A stretch of 64,000 bases of DNA, taken from NCBI RefSeq assembly GCF_907164915.1, contig NC_061862.1, positions 93,947,995-94,011,994 of the forward strand, given 5' to 3'. Position 1 is the first letter of the stretch; each line of letters opens with the position of its first letter. Of the stretch, positions 58,501 through 64,000 are shown piece by piece. The notes under the pieces were generated by a model, which was not told where the DNA came from, searched no databases, and saw nothing but the letters and a program-made list of their open reading frames with translations. The translations under genes were made by a program, and so were the position numbers. Origin of the DNA: Impatiens glandulifera (taxonomy: Eukaryota; Streptophyta; Magnoliopsida; Ericales; Balsaminaceae).

Positions 58501-59214
58501 TGTTTGTCATTCAGTCTAGTGGTTTGCTAACCGTATTAGGTCTAAAAGAAGGTTGAACAGTGAAGAAAACATGTCCAATGATAGACTTTTGTTCATGGTT
58601 AGAAATAAGAGTTAAATCCGTCTTCTCAAGATTCTATGCAGTGGCATGATCTAAATAACTTTTATATGGGACATTGTTACACTTTGTTCAATAAAGTTAG
58701 CCCGATTAATCTGTGTTGGGAAAATTTACGGGAGTCTAAGATGCCTACCAAGATCTCCTTTTTTGGTTGGAATGTTATTCACGGTGGAATTTTCACTGAA
58801 AATAAATGTATGAGAAAATGTATGATTATTGTGTGTCGTTGTCGTATGTGTTACAAAGAGGTTGAGACAGATTCTCATCTACTTTTACATTGTCACATTG
58901 TTTCAAATATATGAAGTTTTATATGGAATTTGAATGGAATACAATGGGTTATGTCGGAAACTGTTTGTGACTATTGAGAGACATGGATTGAGGCGACTAA
59001 AAATGCGAGACTTTGAAGATGGTTCTCTATCCCTATATTTTTTTGGTGGACTATCTGGTTGGAAAGAAATCAGAGAACTTTTAGCAATAAAAATAAGTCG
59101 TTAATGATTATTCACAATGTCATTATCATGACGATGTCAGAGATTAGATCCGGAATACATGTCGATTCGTGTGGAGATTTTATTGCGATTCTTGAAAATC
59201 TTCGAGTCAATTAG
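55591..59214 (+). pseudogene. LINE ORF2 remnant, copy B
   Basis: Starts MIGKIMAWNVCGMN. The RT part is better kept than in copy A: one frame (57082-57615) covers FQPISLVASFYKIVSKCLAN, then FIKGRQIFDSALTANE, then KLNIEKAYDHVNWKFLFDIM, then LSPFLFIIVMEDLS. The catalytic box is still FAND (about 57650), as in copy A, so that change predates the duplication. Further pieces are 57846-58556 and the zf-RVT domain 58636-58914. Stops at 56644, 57056 and 57715 and a frame change near 57840 break it. Confidence 0.8.
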
Positions 59215-59326
59215 TTATTCTAATATTGTATTCAATTTATACCTAACTTTTTTTATGTTATGCGTTTATTGTTGTGCTTAAACGATATTTTGAATTAATA
59301 GAACATTTAAAAAAAAGTATTTACCT

Positions 59327-60063
59327 AAAGGTATTAGTTACAATTTTATATCAAATATAAGGTATAAATTTATACCAATAATAAAATTCTAACCAACATC
59401 ATATAAAAATAATATTAATATAGTTTATACTATACCAATAGTGTTATACTTATTTGGTATTAAGAGAGCCTCATCTATTTCATCATATTCTAAAGGACAA
59501 TTATTTAACCTCTATTGGATCTCACAAAAAAGTATCGTTAAATATAAAAAAATGTATTAAATCATATTTTTATGCTACTTATTTGCGTATTTGCTTTTAT
59601 GACACATCCATTTGAAAGAGTACCTTTTGTGAGAGGGAACTTATGAAATTATTCGATAACAGAGGACTTCAGGTGCATTTGAAAATGCTTTATCTAGCTA
59701 GAAATATTATTTTTTGAACAATTAACAATAAAAATCACCACATTCAAAAATAAGTTCATCCCAAGTTATTGTTACATATATAACAATCAAAGTCTAAAGA
59801 GAGGAAATCAACAACAACATAAATACATAATCAAACACAAGAGCATCTCATGGTGGTGCACACAAGCATCAAAATCGACACATATCCTATTTCCCTTAGT
59901 TTGTGTTGTACGATGGCTTATGTAATTGTAATTTACCACGTTATGAATTCATAGACCTATCTTTCAGTTGTTGACTATTTTGGTCTCTCAACTTGTTTTG
60001 CAATTTCTTGAGGGTCTCAATTTGATGTTTGAGTAATTTTGGATAACATTGTTATTTTTATAC
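59327..60063. other. Intergenic DNA, no gene seen
   Basis: Counterpart of 11298-12036. Confidence 0.5.
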
Positions 60064-60071
60064 TTTATACT

Positions 60072-61018
60072 TAGGGGTGAACAAATGAGAAAACTCGACT
60101 CATATTTAACCCAAATTCAATTAGTCAACCCATTATCCAACCCATATTATTTATTAATATGAGTGGATATGATTTGGGTAACCCAAACTAAATTTTGGTT
60201 TTAATACATTTATTATGTTTTGACTCGTTTAAGATATTTTTGGCTCGTTTAACACATTTTTTAGTGTTTAACAATTATTTGATTTAGTTTTTTTTCCGTT
60301 TAATACATTTTTAACTTGATAAACATTTTTTTAACCCGTTTAACCAATATTTGTCACGTTTTGACCCATTAAAAAATTATTTAATTTGTTTTGATCCGTT
60401 TAATACGCTGTTGACCCAATATTTTTTTATATATTTACCATGTTTTGATTCGTTTAACACGTTTATAAAATGTGTAATATATTTTTTTATCCGTTTAATA
60501 TTTTATTTAATAAATTAATTGATGAAATAATATGTGGAATAAACAAGACCTTGATAATGGTAAACTTTATTTATTTTTAAAACCAAACTAAATATTTAAA
60601 GAGATGTGTTATTGATTGTCTATATGTTTTAACAATTGTGATCTGTATTTTCTATTACTGAACTGTATACAATAAATATATTATTAATAAGTTTTACAAA
60701 AAAAAAATATATTGTTACTGAACTGTTTTTTCTATTCCACCAATTATTTCTCTTTGCTAAGTAGTGAAGAGGTCAAATAACAATACAGTGAATAAGAAAA
60801 ACGTGAATTCTATAGATTAATTAAATAGAAAATAATTAAATTCATTTAATTTGGATAATTTGGATAACTCTAATCCAACCCAAATTAAACTCAACCCAAA
60901 TTCAACCTAACCCAAACACAACCCAACCCAACCCAAACCAAATTAACTTACTCAAATTAATATTTTAAGTTTCGGTTAGGGTTGGAGTTTGGGTCAACCC
61001 AAGATATGTTCACCCCTA
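60072..61018. mobile_element. Non-autonomous hAT-like element, copy B
   Basis: Counterpart of 12045-12991. Here the ends taggggtgaaca and tgttcacccct(a) are perfect inverses, which confirms the boundaries. Confidence 0.6.
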
Positions 61019-62346
61019 ATTATACCTCAAAAATAGACTTTGAGGTGTTTCCACCTCTCACTTGATTAGTATATTCACTTATTCATTTATCGCTCATTCA
61101 CAGATGAAACGAGGACCATTTTAATTCAAAGAAGTTTTGTAAACACATAAATACTCATCATGAACTCAACTTGCTCCATCCTTGTTGAAAATTAGAGGAG
61201 TGTCTTCAAAAGCTGCTTGTTCATCACTTGAATCAAGATGGGTAGCTGCATCACTAGTCCTCGTGACATTTAACTTCACTTAAACTAATTTGTAATTTTC
61301 TCTAAAATATATCTTTTAAGTGAATGTATATAATATTGTGAATCACTAGTGTTGGTCACGGTCACTGTTAAGATACTAAAAGAGGAAGTATGCCTTAATG
61401 CAAAAACAATAACAATAAGGGGTTACAATAGTGGTTCGATCAAAACAGACCTACATCCACTTTTGAAACACAAAAGACTCTCAACTTTATTATTAAGAAT
61501 GTTACAAGAGTATTACAACAATTCTCTCATAATAAAATTTCACACATGACTCACAAGGAAGCGATACTTTAAAGACAAAGACTTGACTTTATAAAGTGTT
61601 CGTGTGCATATTTAAATAAGCCACAATTATGTCAATATTAATATATTGTCAAAAACTCTCATAGAGCTTCCAAAATATCCGTACCATATGTCCTAATTGT
61701 ATTTTAATAACAAAATATCTAATATTTTTTTGTTAATCTTATTTTCTAATATTAATATTATACATCAAAAGATATAGATTCTTTTTATTGAATATACCAT
61801 TTCTTTGTACCAAGAGTGTGTATCATAAATATATCATATTTTTAATATTGTAATGCATTCTCAACCTTCCACCTTGATTTACATGTTATCTCCAGTGTAT
61901 ATAATATTGTGAATTATCCTTGTTGGTCACAACTGAAATATCAATTATAAATGACTTTATTTTTTAATTTTAGTAATATATTTTTTGTTTTTAGAAGTTT
62001 GATATGTATAATATTATAATTTTTTAAAAAAAAATATCTCTTCCTAACTATGTTAAACTTTTGTTGTGGTCACTTGATGTAAGTATATGCAATTGTTCTA
62101 TTTATTTATATATATTTAGATTTCGATTATATGACATTGTTCTTTAATTGAAACACATAAAAATGATTAACACTTATTACATATTATATTTTAACTCACC
62201 AAGAGGTAAACATTACGTTTATATCTGAATTGAGTCAAGATAAGAATAGGAAAATGTTAAAATTAAAGGCCATGACATCCTTTTAAGTATAATAATTTAC
62301 AGAATATTTAATATCATACAACCATATACCAAAGAGAATATGAAAG
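61019..62346. other. Conserved non-coding block, copy B
   Basis: Counterpart of 13000-14317. Between about 61050 and 61765 it is almost identical to copy A. The internal direct repeat is at 61325 and about 61895. Confidence 0.45.
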
Positions 62347-62412
62347 TAAATGTTACTCTAGATCTAGATACTTTTTAATTGAATGTTACTCTAGATCTAG
62401 ATACTTTTTAAG
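62347..62412 (+). repeat. Two 33-bp tandem repeats around tctagatctaga, copy B
   Basis: Counterpart of 14318-14383. Confidence 0.8.
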
Positions 62413-62720
62413 TGAATTTAGAGAAGTGAATAAATAATAAGAGATTAAAACGTGTCAAAATGAATTAAGAGAAAGGAGATCGAAATTTATGGTACACTCT
62501 AGATCTAGATATATAATTTTTAAACTTATCCAGTTTAAATTATAAATTATAAAATATAAATATTTTTCTGAACTATTAATTAAAAAAATTAGTACTAACT
62601 CTTATTTCAATTTAAAATGTTTATCGGTGATAATCGAATATAATTTTTGATATCTTAATACATGACTATTTTCATTTAAACCATCCTAACCAGTTATATT
62701 TTAAATTATAAAAAAAATGA

Positions 62721-63620
62721 ATGTGTATCACAAAGAAAATATCATTTAATACTTTTGTTTGTGCTATTTTGTGTTTCTATTTCAATAGAAATAAAATTGG
62801 TCCTTTTTTTTCTTACTATGTTCTATTATTATTGTTGACTGTTTAAAGATAAAACAAATGCTTGATGTATGTTGAATTGTTAGAGCTTATTTTCTATTAA
62901 AGAGTTATAGGGAATGAGGTTGTTGTATCTTGAATCTAATGTTACCATGCAAAATTAATAATTAGTTTTAAGTTAAATTAGGTTGATTTATGTCTCATTT
63001 GATTTGAGAGTTTTTATAAAAAAAAATCTTATTTTTTTATATTTTTTTTTATCATATCAATATCATATATTTTATTAATTAAAATAATCTTCCTTTATTT
63101 TTATTAAATTTTAATTTAAAATAAAAAAAAATATTTGAATAATTAAATTGATAAAAAAATTTAATAACCTATTTTTTATCATTTAAAAAAAATCTTAATG
63201 TGTATCACAAAGAAAATATCATTTAATACTTTTGTTTTTGCTATTTGGTGTTTCTATTTCAATAGAAATAAAATTGGTCCCCTTTTTTTTTCTTACTATG
63301 TTCTATTATTATTGTTGACTGTTTAAAGATAAAACAAATGATTGATGTTAGAGCTTATTTTCTAATGTTACGATGCAAAAATAATAATTAGTTTTAAGTT
63401 AAATTAGGTTGATTTATGTCTCGTTTGATTTGAGAGTTTTTATAAAAAAAATCTTATTTTTTTATAATTTTTTTTATCATATCAATATCATATATTTTAT
63501 TAATTAAAATAATCTTCCTTTATTTTTATTAAATTTTAATTTAAAATAAAAAACATTTTAATAATTAAATTGATAAAAAAAATCTAATAACCTATTTTTT
63601 ATCATTTAAAAAAAATCTTA
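62721..63620 (+). repeat. 477-bp tandem duplication, copy B
   Basis: Counterpart of 14701-15598. Units start at 62721 and 63198. Confidence 0.85.
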
Positions 63621-64000
63621 AATAAAAAAAAGAAAAAAAAGCTGGACAATAAAAAGTAAAATGGTACTCATCCTATTTGAAACAAATAAATGATTGGTGT
63701 TATAAATTTCAAATATAATTTGGTCGGTGTTAATAACTAATTGTACGTTGCCAATTCTTAAAGTTAAACAAACAAAATTAACAAAATAAATTTTAATCAA
63801 GTTAAAAAGATAAAAAAAATACTTTATTTTTACTATTAAATTTAATATATCGTTTTCATAATGTTGAAAACTGAATTTCTTTTTAATTAAAAAAAAAAAT
63901 TGGTCCTGTTTTGAAATACTTTTTATTTCAAATTTATATCTAAATTCAGATAGATACATTACATGTTTGAAAATTATATTTTATTAGAGACATATATATT
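63621..64000. other. AT-rich DNA at the window edge
   Basis: Counterpart of 15599-15977, which lies about 650 bp before the protease gene in copy A. A second protease copy may follow outside the window. Confidence 0.45.

Larger units (their letters stand above)
53789..59317 (+). mobile_element. L1-type LINE, full length but dead, copy B
   Basis: Counterpart of 5777-11287. The left target duplication tattgtacct is at 53779-53788. The right one has lost one base (tatttacct, 59318-59326). The A run is at 59309-59316. It shares old stops with copy A and has its own new ones, for example at 56504. Confidence 0.85.
42136..64000 (+). repeat. Large direct duplication, copy B
   Basis: Colinear with 1-15977. 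Differences include the LINE at 42716-48194, a 193-bp local duplication at 48206-48587, a long TA tract at 49767-49826, a shorter TTA tract at 53325, and many substitutions. It runs past the window end. Confidence 0.95.

Overview
Nuclear DNA of a flowering plant, probably a eudicot. The evidence is very AT-rich non-coding sequence, a plant C1A cysteine-protease gene with plant introns, and five kinds of plant transposon: L1-type LINEs, CACTA, Ty1/copia, Mutator-like and hAT/MITE elements, plus tRNA-derived SINEs. The extra ORFs of the copia element remind me of uncharacterised proteins I recall from Lamiales genomes (Gesneriaceae), so Lamiales is a weak guess. I see no rRNA, true tRNA gene, CRISPR array or bacterial operon.

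Layout. The window is dominated by a large direct duplication. Copy A (1-15977) and copy B (42136-64000, continuing past the window) match almost end to end, differing by roughly 1-4% by eye plus indels. The offset is 42.1 kb at the left and 48.0 kb further right, because copy B alone gained a 5.5-kb LINE (42716-48194). Both copies carry, in order: a Mutator-like element, SINE-family pieces, a dead 5.5-kb LINE with target-site duplications, a 947-bp hAT-like element, and local tandem repeats.

Between the copies lies the part of copy A whose partner would be beyond the window. First comes a papain-like cysteine protease gene (16635-17987) that has lost the exon with the catalytic cysteine. Next is a 5'-truncated CACTA element (18366-36811) with broken TNP2-like and Transposase_24-like genes and an array of subterminal repeats. 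A complete 13.65-kb Ty1/copia element (19040-32691) sits inside its transposase gene; it has 1269-bp LTRs, a perfect 5-bp target duplication and only about four LTR differences. After the CACTA end come a LINE scrap, a five-fold 314-bp tandem array with tRNA-like boxes, foldback MITEs and hAT MITEs.

Most notable is the copia element. After gag and pol it carries about 6 kb holding three diverged copies of one roughly 230-residue protein module. Each copy has its own TATA-like box about 70-110 bp upstream of its ATG, and the third continues, across a frameshift, into a long coiled-coil, NLS-bearing tail. Other points of interest are the protease whose remaining exons still join in frame without the active-site cysteine, and a Mutator-like insertion whose empty site is preserved in the tandem array.
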